Source: a virus | DNA: 33,207 nt | Virus record (IMG/VR): IMGVR_UViG_3300025736_002425 | Location: 1 to 33,207 of that record | Direction: 5' to 3' (one strand) | Shown: positions 12,312 to 20,301 of the stretch, piece after piece | Layout of the letters: every line of letters begins with the position of its first letter | Numbering within the stretch: the stretch's first letter is position 1 | The notes under the pieces: model-generated | The model's database searches: none | The model's input: the letters and a program-made list of their open reading frames with translations, nothing else | What the model was told of the DNA's origin: nothing | Program-made: the position numbers and the translations under genes

Positions 12312-13845
12312 ATTTGTTACCAAACAAGACGGCCCCAGACCTTACAATAAACAACTTCTTATAGATATTTTTGATGGGTTTGATACTTGGGAAGAATTTG
12401 AAAACTTAGGAAAATATGAGGAAGTTTTATATATTGCGGGGATTGGTTCGGGCAAATCCTATGTATCTTCAATGGCAATTGTTTATATCATCTATCGCCT
12501 TTTATGTTTAAGAAATCCCCAAAAATATTTTAAATTTGCTAAAGGTACTAAAATTGCTTTTGTTAATATTTCTAAATCATTTAGTCAAGCCAAGGATATT
12601 GTTTTTGGTGAGATCAAGAACAGAATAGACAATAATCAATGGTTTCAAAATTTCTATCCACCCGATCCCCGTATTAAGTCAAAAATACGAATGCCTAAAA
12701 ACATTTTCATATTACCGCTAGGTTCTAATGAAGAATCTCCTCTTGGTTATAACATCTTTGGATCAGTTATAGACGAAGCCTCCTTTCATACACTGACTAA
12801 AGACAAAGATTATGCGGAAGAATCATACAATCAGATTAAAAAACGTATTCGTTCTCGTTTTTTTAGTAAAGGAAAAATGTTTATTATTACTTCTCCTAGA
12901 TATGTTTATGATTTTGCCGAAACCAAATTTGAGGAAGAAAAGAATAATCCCAAGGTACTAAGAAGAAGAACGCCACTATGGGAAGCAATGCCTGAAGAAA
13001 TGTTTGGTGGAGAAAAATTTGATTTAGGTAAATATCTATCTGTTTATAAAGAAAAAGGAATAATGGTTCCAGTCGAATACGAAACTGAATTTCAACAAAA
13101 CCCCGAAAGGGCAATGAGGGACTATGGAGCTGAACCATCAATGGCAATTCAAGGATTTTTCAATGATTCTGAAGTCATCAATAATAATGCTAACTATAAA
13201 AGGAAACATCCAATAAGCCTCAAAACTGGTGAATTTTCAGAATGGTTTTTTAATCACAGAGGAAGCGAGAATTTTGATACAGATAAAAGATTTATCCATA
13301 TCGATTTAGGACTTAACAAGGGAGGCAAGGGGGATTGTGCTGGTCTTGCAATGGGTAAATTTAATGGCTGGATGGAAGCTAAAAGCAGTAAGGGTAAAAT
13401 TGAGAAACGTCCTAAAATCTTTATTGACTTGATGATGCAAATAAAAGCAGGACCTAAAGACGAGATTCAATTTGAAGAAGTTAGACAAATAATCTACAAA
13501 TTAAAAAACATTGGATACAATATTCACCTCATTACATTTGACGGATGGCAAAGCGTTGATTCTGTCCAAACATTAAAATCAGCTGGTTTTAACGCTGATT
13601 TCTTTTCAGTAGACCGCAATCCTGAGGCATACTACACCCTAAAAGCTGCCTTATTAGACAAACGATTGGATTATTACTACTACAAACCTTTTATTAGTGA
13701 ATTACAACAATTGGAGGAAATTAAAGGAATGAAAATTGACCATCCTAGACAAGGAAGTAAAGACGTTGCTGATGCAGTAGCAGGTGTTTGCTATCAATGT
13801 GGGAAAGGCACACCTGGATACGGTTTTAAGATAGTAGGAAAATGA
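12166..13845 (+). CDS. terL: Terminase large subunit
   Basis: A 559-residue packaging motor. ATPase: Walker A AGIGSGKSY (about residues 91-99), Walker B with catalytic Glu in GSVIDEAS, and the coupling segment MFIITSPRY. Nuclease domain: HIDLGLNKGGKGDCAGLAMG (first Asp), LITFDGWQSVDS (second acid) and KDVADAVAGV (third Asp), an RNase H-like metal site. It pumps DNA into proheads and cuts concatemers. Start: the ATG at 12166 gives an N-terminus with EELETLEFLTNNPEYQYKPVT, typical of relatives, so the 146-base overlap with terS is kept; the ATG at 12286 is the alternative. Confidence 0.94.
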   Translation: MTNLLFSPQFTKFVNNASLEELETLEFLTNNPEYQYKPVTMKEFLENPKFVTKQDGPRPYNKQLLIDIFDGFDTWEEFENLGKYEEVLYIAGIGSGKSYVSSMAIVYIIYRLLCLRNPQKYFKFAKGTKIAFVNISKSFSQAKDIVFGEIKNRIDNNQWFQNFYPPDPRIKSKIRMPKNIFILPLGSNEESPLGYNIFGSVIDEASFHTLTKDKDYAEESYNQIKKRIRSRFFSKGKMFIITSPRYVYDFAETKFEEEKNNPKVLRRRTPLWEAMPEEMFGGEKFDLGKYLSVYKEKGIMVPVEYETEFQQNPERAMRDYGAEPSMAIQGFFNDSEVINNNANYKRKHPISLKTGEFSEWFFNHRGSENFDTDKRFIHIDLGLNKGGKGDCAGLAMGKFNGWMEAKSSKGKIEKRPKIFIDLMMQIKAGPKDEIQFEEVRQIIYKLKNIGYNIHLITFDGWQSVDSVQTLKSAGFNADFFSVDRNPEAYYTLKAALLDKRLDYYYYKPFISELQQLEEIKGMKIDHPRQGSKDVADAVAGVCYQCGKGTPGYGFKIVGK

Positions 13846-13874
13846 TTGCTTTTCTTTTAAAAAAAGTGTATATT
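13846..13874 (+). promoter_or_regulatory. Sigma70-type promoter before the portal gene
   Basis: TTGCTT at 13846-13851, a 17-base spacer and TATATT at 13869-13874. The predicted transcription start (about 13881) lies after the ATG at 13877, which argues for the ATG at 13907 as the portal start on this transcript. Confidence 0.5.
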
Positions 13875-13906
13875 TTATGCAGAAACTAGTTTTTTTCAAA
13901 AAAAAT

Positions 13907-15472
13907 ATGAAAATCCCTAAAATTTTAGAAAAAGCCATTCTAGGAAGTGAGCAAGTAAAGGCAAAGATTGCTGAGGCAAAGAGCTCTACTCAAAAAAAGA
14001 CCACAGAAGAACTAAAACAAGAACTAAAGACTCAATATAATAAAGAAGTATCTAGTGAGATTAAAAAAGCACTAGCAGTAGCTAAAAAGGATTGGGCATT
14101 TGAAACAGTTAAGGCTCTCGATGATCGTCTTAAAAAGCCTCGCAAGTTTGTTTCCACCTCAGGATACGGCCAGGATACATTTTCAGCTAATATTTTAACA
14201 TCAGGCAAAAACTACAATACTTTATCAACTTTGTTTAGTGATTCTCCTGGTTCAATTCAATCTGCTTCAAGGATTAGAGAGGCGGTATTGGGCGGTGGAT
14301 ACGTAATTAAGCCCTCAATCGGAGGCAAAAAAGGTTCTAAAAAAGACTTAAAAAGATTAATTGATTTTTTCGACAATCCCAATCCTGATGATACGATTGA
14401 AACATTACTTGGTGTTTGTATTGAAAACTACCTTTGTTATGGAGATTTTTATTTAGAAAAAGTTCCCACAAAAAGAAGTGCCAATTATAAACGTAAAGCA
14501 ATGGAAGTAGCAGAACTTTACAATCTTGACCCAACAATGATGACGATTTTGGTTGATGCTGAAAAAAAGAAAAAAGGTGTGATAGAAAAAGTTGGATACA
14601 AAAGAAAAACAACCGAAAATAAATCAGTTATTTACAATTTAGATGAAATATTACAACTAAGACGACCTAGTAGGAGGGCGGATTTATATGGTAGAGCCGT
14701 TTTGGAAGATAATACAGCTACCCTCCAGTTACTTTTAAGAGCATTGACTTATAATATTAATATCTTAAGAAATGGTGGTCGTCCACCTATTCAATTGAGT
14801 TTACCTGATGATTCCACTGAGGCAGATGCAGATGCGGTGTCATCTTGGTTTGAAAAAAATTACATGGGTCCTCATAATGCGGGAAAAACATTAATATCAT
14901 TTAAAGGAGCAAAGGCAGAACCCTTAGGATTGACACCACAAGATATGGCCTACCTAGAGCTTCTTAACTACGGTTTAAGACAGGTTGCAGGTCAGTATGG
15001 AGTTCCATTACCAATGATAGGATTTCCTGAAGGGACAAACAGGGCGACTATGAGTGAAATGAGAAGGTCTTTCTATCTCGTTAATGCTTTTCCTTTAAGA
15101 AGATTGATTTCTCAAAAGATTACTAAAACAATTATTCAAGACGGAATGGGAATTGAAGGATGGCGATTAGACTTTAAAACAGCAGGGCTAGAGGAGTCCG
15201 AGGCTTCAAGGCGTGATTTCATGACTGCTCGTGATAAAGGACTGTATTCATTTAACGAAGCAAGAATAGCCATGGGGCAGTTACCAATTGACGAACCTTG
15301 GGCTAATAAATATTATTTACTTAGTACAAAAAATGATTCATTGATCGAAGTTGAAAAGGCAATTGGAAGACCATCAGAGGCTTCCTCTCCTGACAGTCCT
15401 ACAGGAAAACCCGATCGTGAACCAGGAGAAGAAGCACCTGAAGAAGATGAAAGTTCTCACGATGAAGGTTAA
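13907..15472 (+). CDS. Portal protein
   Basis: A portal of about 521 residues, the dodecameric ring through which DNA enters the head. Recognisable blocks of the phage portal family: VSTSGYGQDTFSANILTS, an early helical region, FFDNPNPDDTIETLLGVCIENYLCYGDFYLEKV (wing/stem start), EILQLRRPSRRADLYGRAVLED, then RQVAGQYGVPLPMIGFPEGTNRATMSEMRRSFYL and LISQKITKTII, ending with NEARIAMGQLPID and an acidic disordered tail (EEAPEEDESSHDEG). An in-frame ATG at 13877 would add 10 residues (MQKLVFFKKN), but the promoter at 13846-13874 favours 13907; neither has a good ribosome binding site. It follows terL, the standard order. Confidence 0.88.
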   Translation: MKIPKILEKAILGSEQVKAKIAEAKSSTQKKTTEELKQELKTQYNKEVSSEIKKALAVAKKDWAFETVKALDDRLKKPRKFVSTSGYGQDTFSANILTSGKNYNTLSTLFSDSPGSIQSASRIREAVLGGGYVIKPSIGGKKGSKKDLKRLIDFFDNPNPDDTIETLLGVCIENYLCYGDFYLEKVPTKRSANYKRKAMEVAELYNLDPTMMTILVDAEKKKKGVIEKVGYKRKTTENKSVIYNLDEILQLRRPSRRADLYGRAVLEDNTATLQLLLRALTYNINILRNGGRPPIQLSLPDDSTEADADAVSSWFEKNYMGPHNAGKTLISFKGAKAEPLGLTPQDMAYLELLNYGLRQVAGQYGVPLPMIGFPEGTNRATMSEMRRSFYLVNAFPLRRLISQKITKTIIQDGMGIEGWRLDFKTAGLEESEASRRDFMTARDKGLYSFNEARIAMGQLPIDEPWANKYYLLSTKNDSLIEVEKAIGRPSEASSPDSPTGKPDREPGEEAPEEDESSHDEG

Positions 15473-15494
15473 AGGTGATTTTTAAACAATTTTT

Positions 15495-15503
15495 TGTTAT
15501 AAT
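15495..15503 (+). promoter_or_regulatory. Extended -10 promoter after the portal gene
   Basis: TGT-TATAAT (15495-15503) in the 72-base gap after the portal gene. Unlike the leaderless examples, the next start (15545) is about 35 bases beyond the expected transcription start and has a proper AAAAGGAGACAAG site. Confidence 0.5.
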
Positions 15504-15544
15504 TTAAAAAGTTGAAAATTTAGAAATTAGTAAAAGGAGACAAG

Positions 15545-15868
15545 ATGCCCTCAAATATTCCAAATACAGCCCAAAAAACACTTAGGGCTCGCATGAAAGT
15601 AGAGTCTTTCGTTTCACCTGAGAAACCGACTCTTAAACAACTTCAGAAATTCGATGAGGAGGTTAATAAATTTCTCGACACAATTGATAACACCAAAAGG
15701 TTTCTTAATGGACGCAATTCTTTTTCAATAGGTAATAAAATATATATCTTGGTTTGGTATCTCAACAAAATAGCGGATGAACCAGTTACTACACCTTTCG
15801 GTGATAAAGTTAAACAAGGACAGCCTGTTATAAAAGAAGATGTCGAGCAAAATAATAATTCCAAATAA
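15545..15868 (+). CDS. Hypothetical head-region protein
   Basis: A 107-residue protein with a good ribosome binding site (AAAAGGAGACAAG). It is mostly helical: TLKQLQKFDEEVNKFLDTID and an amphipathic IYILVWYLNKIADEPV segment that is too broken to be a clear membrane span. The tail is Lys/Asp/Asn-rich. No family is recognised; its place between portal and protease suggests a head or neck accessory role. The next gene overlaps by 29 bases. Confidence 0.6.
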   Translation: MPSNIPNTAQKTLRARMKVESFVSPEKPTLKQLQKFDEEVNKFLDTIDNTKRFLNGRNSFSIGNKIYILVWYLNKIADEPVTTPFGDKVKQGQPVIKEDVEQNNNSK

Positions 15869-16112
15869 AAAACGGATTGACGAAACAGAAGAAGTAGTTT
15901 TGCCATCCGTCAAGTGCAATGTTTGTGGTAATCCAACAACACGAGGATTACATCAAATAAGATTGATAATGGTTAAACCAGCAAGGATGCAGAAGGACAG
16001 AATTACAGGAGCTGTTAGAAGAATCCCCCCAGTAATGAAAAGGCAGGATGTTTATATGTGCATTAATTGTGTAGAAAAAGGCAAACTATGGCCAGGAACA
16101 AAACCAACATAA
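15840..16112 (+). CDS. Small zinc-ribbon protein
   Basis: A 90-residue basic protein with two Cys pairs: CNVC (KCNVCGNPTTRG) and, about 47 residues later, CINC (YMCINCVEKGKLWPG), a spacing consistent with one zinc ribbon. The segment between holds strands (LHQIRLIMVKPARM) and a basic turn. Its architecture is similar to the small protein at 17137 on the other side of the protease gene. Function unknown; it may bind DNA or structural proteins. Confidence 0.66.
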   Translation: MSSKIIIPNKKRIDETEEVVLPSVKCNVCGNPTTRGLHQIRLIMVKPARMQKDRITGAVRRIPPVMKRQDVYMCINCVEKGKLWPGTKPT

Positions 16113-16117
16113 TCATC

Positions 16118-16123
16118 TATAAT
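16118..16123 (+). promoter_or_regulatory. Possible -10 element
   Basis: TATAAT in the 39-base gap after the zinc-ribbon gene. No convincing -35 box or TGn extension is present. The downstream gene has no clear ribosome binding site. Confidence 0.3.
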
Positions 16124-16151
16124 AGCCAATTTAAAAAATTTGAAAACATTA

Positions 16152-16481
16152 ATGACAATAAAACAGACACAACCTCCAACGGATAATCCGAGTGTTCCTC
16201 AAAAACCACTTTTACAGATTACTCTACCCGCACCTCCAAACATGGATCCATCAGCTCCCTTACCTATTGGTAAACATAATGCTTGTGCTCAAAAAAACTT
16301 CAAACAAGTCGCTGATATTTTTGTGGCCACTATCAATAATCAAAAGTTAATAAGTTTAGCCATTACAGAACAGGATAAAAAGATCAAACAATTACAAAAA
16401 AACATGAAGGCACTTAGCGATAATATTAGAAAATTATTAAAGGAGAATAAAAATGATGACGGAAAAGCCAGATCAAAATAA
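16152..16481 (+). CDS. Hypothetical protein with C-terminal coiled coil
   Basis: A protein of about 109 residues (113 if the TTG at 16140 is used). The N-terminal third is Pro/Thr/Gln-rich and probably disordered (QTQPPTDNPSVPQKPLL and LPAPPNMDPSAPLP). It is followed by a helix (ACAQKNFKQVADIFVATINN) and a coiled-coil-like end (ITEQDKKIKQLQKNMKALSD and beyond). Being directly before the ClpP-like protease it could be a scaffold or protease-associated factor, but that is a guess from position. It overlaps the protease gene by 29 bases. Confidence 0.58.
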   Translation: MTIKQTQPPTDNPSVPQKPLLQITLPAPPNMDPSAPLPIGKHNACAQKNFKQVADIFVATINNQKLISLAITEQDKKIKQLQKNMKALSDNIRKLLKENKNDDGKARSK

Positions 16482-17112
16482 TGAACTGCAAAAATTAAAG
16501 GCCGAATCTTTTAAAGAACGACTTAAAAAAAGAGAAATATGGATAAATGGTCCAATCAATGATTCTCTTATAGAGGTTTTTTATACTAATATGGTTGTTC
16601 TCCAAGAACAATCTCAGCAACTTCCTATAAGGGTAGTAATTAATTCTCTGGGTGGTAATCTTTATGAGTCTATTGTTGCTACTGATGTTATGGGAACAAG
16701 TCCATGCCCTATTACTACTATCGGATTGGCTAATATTGTTTCAGGGGGCTTTATTATTTTTATGGGTGGATCAGAAAGAATATGTCACGACTATACACAA
16801 ATTATGATGCATTCAGCAGCATTTGGAATTGTTGATAAAGTTCCCGATATTGAAGCTCATGTCAAGTATGTAAAAGATGTTCAGAGTAAAATGGCTAAAC
16901 TTCTTTCTTATCAAACAAATGGAAGAACCACCGTGGGTTACTGGATAGAATTATTTGAAAGCGGGAAAGATAAATGGTTTTCGATTGAAGAATCCTTAAA
17001 ATTAGGAATTATTCACAAAGTTATTAAACGAAAAGAAATGGTTGACCCTTTTTTTAATTCTCGTCCCACTTATACTTGGGATTTACAAGATATAGCCAGG
17101 AGCCAACAATGA
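16453..17112 (+). CDS. ClpP-like serine protease, probable prohead protease
   Basis: A 219-residue ClpP-fold peptidase. REIWINGPIND starts the fold, VVINSLGGNLYESI is the substrate-binding Gly-Gly loop, and the triad is readable: Ser97 in GLANIVSGGFII, His120 in QIMMHSAAFG, Asp173 in GKDKWFSIEESLKLGIIHKV. The positions nearly coincide with those of E. coli ClpP. In tailed phages such proteins next to portal genes cleave scaffold or capsid during head maturation. Two adjacent ATGs (16453, 16456) both follow AAAGGAGAATAA. The major capsid gene that usually follows is not seen; small proteins and then a glycosyltransferase come next. Confidence 0.88.
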   Translation: MMTEKPDQNNELQKLKAESFKERLKKREIWINGPINDSLIEVFYTNMVVLQEQSQQLPIRVVINSLGGNLYESIVATDVMGTSPCPITTIGLANIVSGGFIIFMGGSERICHDYTQIMMHSAAFGIVDKVPDIEAHVKYVKDVQSKMAKLLSYQTNGRTTVGYWIELFESGKDKWFSIEESLKLGIIHKVIKRKEMVDPFFNSRPTYTWDLQDIARSQQ

Positions 17113-17136
17113 AATATGTTCATAAAGGAGTAAACA

Positions 17137-17442
17137 ATGTCAGGAGTTTTTAACCCAAAACAAAAGCTCAACCCTGTGGAGGATCAAACAGCAACGCTGG
17201 GGTTTGAACCCGCCTCAAGAAATACGGTCACTCTTGACATTAATCAATGTTCCCAATGTTTAAGACGAATGGGTGTCAAGGGATATAATTCATCTATTAT
17301 AAAAGTATGGACTGACCACGGTGTAGATTTCTGGTGTAATGAGTGTTTCCAAAAAGGAGTACAAGAAAATATCTGTATGAAATATCGTAGTTTATCTAAA
17401 AAAGAGCAGAAATTTGCTCGTAAAATATTAAAAAGAAAATGA
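17137..17442 (+). CDS. Small zinc-ribbon protein
   Basis: A 101-residue protein with a strong AAAGGAG site. Two Cys pairs, CSQC (INQCSQCLRRMG) and CNEC (DFWCNECFQKGVQ), bracket about 27 residues, with an extra Cys (ENICM) after. The C-terminal tail is basic (SKKEQKFARKILKRK). The layout recalls the protein at 15840. Function unknown. Its stop overlaps the next start (ATGA). Confidence 0.64.
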   Translation: MSGVFNPKQKLNPVEDQTATLGFEPASRNTVTLDINQCSQCLRRMGVKGYNSSIIKVWTDHGVDFWCNECFQKGVQENICMKYRSLSKKEQKFARKILKRK

Positions 17443-17603
17443 AAATAATAAAAAAACCTTTATTTACATTAATATCAGATAAACCAGCATCAGAGTGGGA
17501 TAAGGGAATTAAAATGGCTGACATAATTGAAAATATGAAAGGTAGTGCCGAAGACTTAAAAGAAACTGCTAATAGATTAGAAAGAAGCATTAAAAAAAAA
17601 TGA
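17439..17603 (+). CDS. Small helical protein
   Basis: A 54-residue ORF fitted exactly between two ATGA junctions (17439-17442 and 17600-17603), which strongly supports that it is translated. An N-terminal basic strand (KIIKKPLFTLI) leads to one long amphipathic helix (WDKGIKMADIIENMKGSAED, LKETANRLERSIKKK), probably a coiled coil. No family is recognised. Confidence 0.66.
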   Translation: MKIIKKPLFTLISDKPASEWDKGIKMADIIENMKGSAEDLKETANRLERSIKKK

Positions 17604-18775
17604 AAATACTTATATATGGCGATTATTGGAAATGGACTAGCGGTTATGCTAGAGAAATCAAAGACGTACTGCCCTATTTAAGAAAGAATAACGATGTCAG
17701 ACAAGTAGCTTTAGGATACAATGGATACCCGATAGATCACGATATGGTTGTTTACCACACCAAGACACCTGAAGTTAAAAACCACTACGCCCAAGAAGTA
17801 TTACATTATGCTATAGACGACTTTCAACCTGACATTGTATTAACCGTTCAAGATTTCTGGATGCTTCCTAAAATATCATTTACATTGGCTCATCCTGCTA
17901 AGTTTAAATGGGTTCACTGGGGGACATTAGACTCAGAGCCTTTAGATTTTTACTCAAGAGAATCTTTAAAATGGATGCATTATTGTTTTTGGCAATCTCA
18001 CTTTGGAGCAATTGAATGTAAACAAGTTGTTCCAGGATTAATGGGGGAAGTTATTTATCCTTCTGTCGATCCTAAAATATTTCACAAACTAGATAAAAAT
18101 AAACTAAAAAAACAATTCCAATTAGACGGAATCAATGTCTTGGTATGTAATGCCAGAGGGCAACAGCGCAAGAATGTTCCCGTCTTATTAGATGCTTTTA
18201 AAGAGGTAATTAAAGAAGTACCAAATACTACACTTATTTTGTCTTCAGGTATTAAAAGAACAAAAACAGATTCGGGAGAATTTGACGGATACGATTTGGA
18301 AAGGTTTGTTCACGAGTTGGGTTTAGTTAATTATGTACTTTTACCACGAGGTAAAGACAGAGGGCCGATAGATGATAAAACCCTCAACATTCAATACAAT
18401 CTCGCAGATATAAACATTCTTCCCTCTTGGGGTGAAGGTTTCGGGCTGCCGTTTATAGAAGCTGGCATCTCTGCCGTCCCTTCTATTGGCGTTGACCACT
18501 CGGCGGTTCGCGAGATTGTTAAAAACAGGGGGTTACTGATTAAATCACGAGCCTATACTTATAACTTAGATGGCTCAAAATATCAACTTTGTCATCCTGA
18601 TGACTTAAAAGAAGCAATAGTAAAATTACTTACAAATAAGGGAACTAGAAAGAAATATGGCAAAGAAGCAGAGAAGTTCGCCAAAAAACTAACACCTGAA
18701 AGTAGAGCAAAATTAATGTTAGATAGATTTAAGAAATTAATTAAAGAGGACGCGCAGCCTTTTACAAGAAGATAA
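17600..18775 (+). CDS. GT4-family glycosyltransferase
   Basis: A 391-residue GT-B enzyme that moves a sugar from a nucleotide donor. The N-terminal domain begins MKILIYGDYWKWTSGYARE; the C-terminal domain has VLVCNARGQQRKNVPVLLDA (donor-site start), a strand VLLPRG, and the donor motif SWGEGFGLPFIEAGISAVPSI with the conserved EGFGLPFIE. Acceptor and sugar are unknown. It begins the sugar module directly after the head-protease block, coupled to the small helical gene by ATGA. No signal peptide or membrane segment is seen, so it acts in the cytoplasm. Confidence 0.88.
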   Translation: MKILIYGDYWKWTSGYAREIKDVLPYLRKNNDVRQVALGYNGYPIDHDMVVYHTKTPEVKNHYAQEVLHYAIDDFQPDIVLTVQDFWMLPKISFTLAHPAKFKWVHWGTLDSEPLDFYSRESLKWMHYCFWQSHFGAIECKQVVPGLMGEVIYPSVDPKIFHKLDKNKLKKQFQLDGINVLVCNARGQQRKNVPVLLDAFKEVIKEVPNTTLILSSGIKRTKTDSGEFDGYDLERFVHELGLVNYVLLPRGKDRGPIDDKTLNIQYNLADINILPSWGEGFGLPFIEAGISAVPSIGVDHSAVREIVKNRGLLIKSRAYTYNLDGSKYQLCHPDDLKEAIVKLLTNKGTRKKYGKEAEKFAKKLTPESRAKLMLDRFKKLIKEDAQPFTRR

Positions 18776-18776
18776 T

Positions 18777-19040
18777 ATGGAACCAGGCGAAAAACAATAT
18801 AAAAAAGGAGATTTGCTTATTTTATCATCAGGCGAGTATTCGGATTATCATATAAGAACTGTCTGTAAAGTTTTGAAAACATTTAAAGAACAAGATGTGG
18901 CAAACCTATATAAAGAGAATGGTAGTTATGGTTCTGGAGGAGATAAATTTATAACAAATTTAATTAACGAGGGATATGTTGAAGAAATAGATTATAAAGA
19001 ATGGAGATTTACTTATTATTCAGAATTAGAATTTAGTTAA
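18777..19040 (+). CDS. Hypothetical protein
   Basis: An 87-residue protein one base after the glycosyltransferase stop. It is acidic and Tyr-rich, with a possible small barrel start (KKGDLLILSSGEYSDYHIR) and a helix (DKFITNLINEGYVEEIDYK). The start is inside AT-rich sequence without a strong ribosome binding site. No family is recognised. Confidence 0.58.
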   Translation: MEPGEKQYKKGDLLILSSGEYSDYHIRTVCKVLKTFKEQDVANLYKENGSYGSGGDKFITNLINEGYVEEIDYKEWRFTYYSELEFS

Positions 19041-19042
19041 AA

Positions 19043-19486
19043 ATGCCACTAAATAATTACACATCAAGTATGGCCATTAATAGAATATTTGATGGTATTC
19101 AAAAAATGTTAGTTGAACACGGTGCTAAACAGATTATGTTTGACTATGATGATGGGCGGGCTGTCGGACTTACGTTTACTATTCAAACACCCAAGGGCAT
19201 GTTGCCAATTAAACTACCAGTAAGAATTGAGAAAATTAAAAAGGTTTTTGAAAATGATGGTATTCGTTGTAAAGATGATTTACAGCCTTATAGAACTGGA
19301 TGGAAAAATATTCATGATTGGGTAAAGGTTCAGATGGCCATGATTGATACTGAAATGGTTAAATTAGAAGAAATCTTTTTACCTTATATGGCAGGACAAG
19401 ATGGTAAGACATATTTCGAGATTTTAGAAAGCAGAGATTTTATGATTCGAAGTGGTAAATTTGAAAATGGAGAGGTAATAAAATGA
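19043..19486 (+). CDS. Conserved phage protein of unknown function
   Basis: A 147-residue protein. Its C-terminal half, WKNIHDWVKVQMAMIDTEMV, KLEEIFLPYMAGQDGKTYFE, resembles a protein type often seen in phage genomes, with a preceding beta region (GAKQIMFDYDDGRAVGLTFTI). The function of that type is unknown to me. It overlaps the ATP-grasp gene by 4 bases (ATGA). Confidence 0.68.
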   Translation: MPLNNYTSSMAINRIFDGIQKMLVEHGAKQIMFDYDDGRAVGLTFTIQTPKGMLPIKLPVRIEKIKKVFENDGIRCKDDLQPYRTGWKNIHDWVKVQMAMIDTEMVKLEEIFLPYMAGQDGKTYFEILESRDFMIRSGKFENGEVIK

Positions 19487-20301
19487 ATTTTAAGAAAAAC
19501 TGCATGAGTTATTGGTTTCCTAAGTTAGCAAAGACAGGCATTCCTTTTCCCCAGACAGCCATAGTTGACATGAACAAAATAGACGATAATTTCAACAAAG
19601 CAATGATGAAACTATTTTGGATGAAAAAACTCGACGAAAAAGACATGAGAACCTTTTCTAGCTTCAGAGGATTACTTGAACACATGATAACAAGGATGGG
19701 TGGATATCCTGTCTTCATAAGAACTGGGCAAACCAGTCACAAACATCAGTGGTCTGAAACTTGTTATGTTAAACAAAAAGATACATTAATGAAAAATGTT
19801 CAAACAATGTTGGAATACAGTATTATGTCTAGCGTAAATCCAAAAAAATCATTCCCTATTAATGTTTGGGTGGTAAGAAAATTAATTCCTACTAGTCCAA
19901 TATTTAGTGCATTTGGCAGTCAAATACCAATAACAAAGGAGATGAGATTCTTTATTCGTGACGGTAAAATTGAATGTATGCATCCATACTGGCCAGAAGA
20001 AGCAATTAAAGGATTTAATAAGGATAAAGATTGGAAGAAAAAACTAAAAACAATGAATATTATTAACAAAGATGATCTTAATCATTTGAAAAAATTAACA
20101 TTAAAAGTTGCTCATGTTTTTAAAGGATATTGGTCAATAGACTGGTTAAAATCTAAAAGTGGCAAATGGTACGTAATTGATATGGCAACGGGTGAAGACT
20201 CGTATCACTGGAAGGATTGCCCTAATAATAAAAAGGAGGTAAATATGGCTAGACGTAATAAACCTAAAAGAGAAAAGAAAAAACCTAAAAAGAAAAAATG
20301 A
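19483..20301 (+). CDS. ATP-grasp-like ligase with polybasic tail
   Basis: A 272-residue protein. PVFIRTGQTSHKHQWSETCYV, then INVWVVRKLIPT, MRFFIRDGKIECMHPYWPEEAI and WSIDWLKSKSGKWYVIDMATGEDSYHW give the alternating strand and metal-binding pattern of an ATP-grasp fold (Lys/Arg for ATP phosphates, acidic metal ligands near IDMATGE). Phage-encoded R2K-type ATP-grasp proteins are similar in size and are thought to join amino acids to a target, but the assignment here is by pattern only. The last 18 residues (MARRNKPKREKKKPKKKK) are almost all basic and start at an internal Met with its own perfect ribosome binding site. Confidence 0.66.
   Translation: MNFKKNCMSYWFPKLAKTGIPFPQTAIVDMNKIDDNFNKAMMKLFWMKKLDEKDMRTFSSFRGLLEHMITRMGGYPVFIRTGQTSHKHQWSETCYVKQKDTLMKNVQTMLEYSIMSSVNPKKSFPINVWVVRKLIPTSPIFSAFGSQIPITKEMRFFIRDGKIECMHPYWPEEAIKGFNKDKDWKKKLKTMNIINKDDLNHLKKLTLKVAHVFKGYWSIDWLKSKSGKWYVIDMATGEDSYHWKDCPNNKKEVNMARRNKPKREKKKPKKKK
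20233..20301 (+). other. Internal ribosome binding site and in-frame start for an 18-residue polybasic peptide
   Basis: AAGGAGGT at 20233-20240 and ATG at 20245 give textbook spacing inside, and in frame with, the ATP-grasp gene. Initiation here would make only the polybasic tail as a separate peptide. It could also be a remnant of a former separate gene that has fused to the ATP-grasp frame by loss of a stop. Confidence 0.5.

Noticed and set aside
15486-15500. AACAA-TTTT-TTGTT near the end of the portal gene as a terminator
   Set aside because: The stem is weak, A/T-only and not followed by a T-run; the bases overlap the extended -10 promoter.
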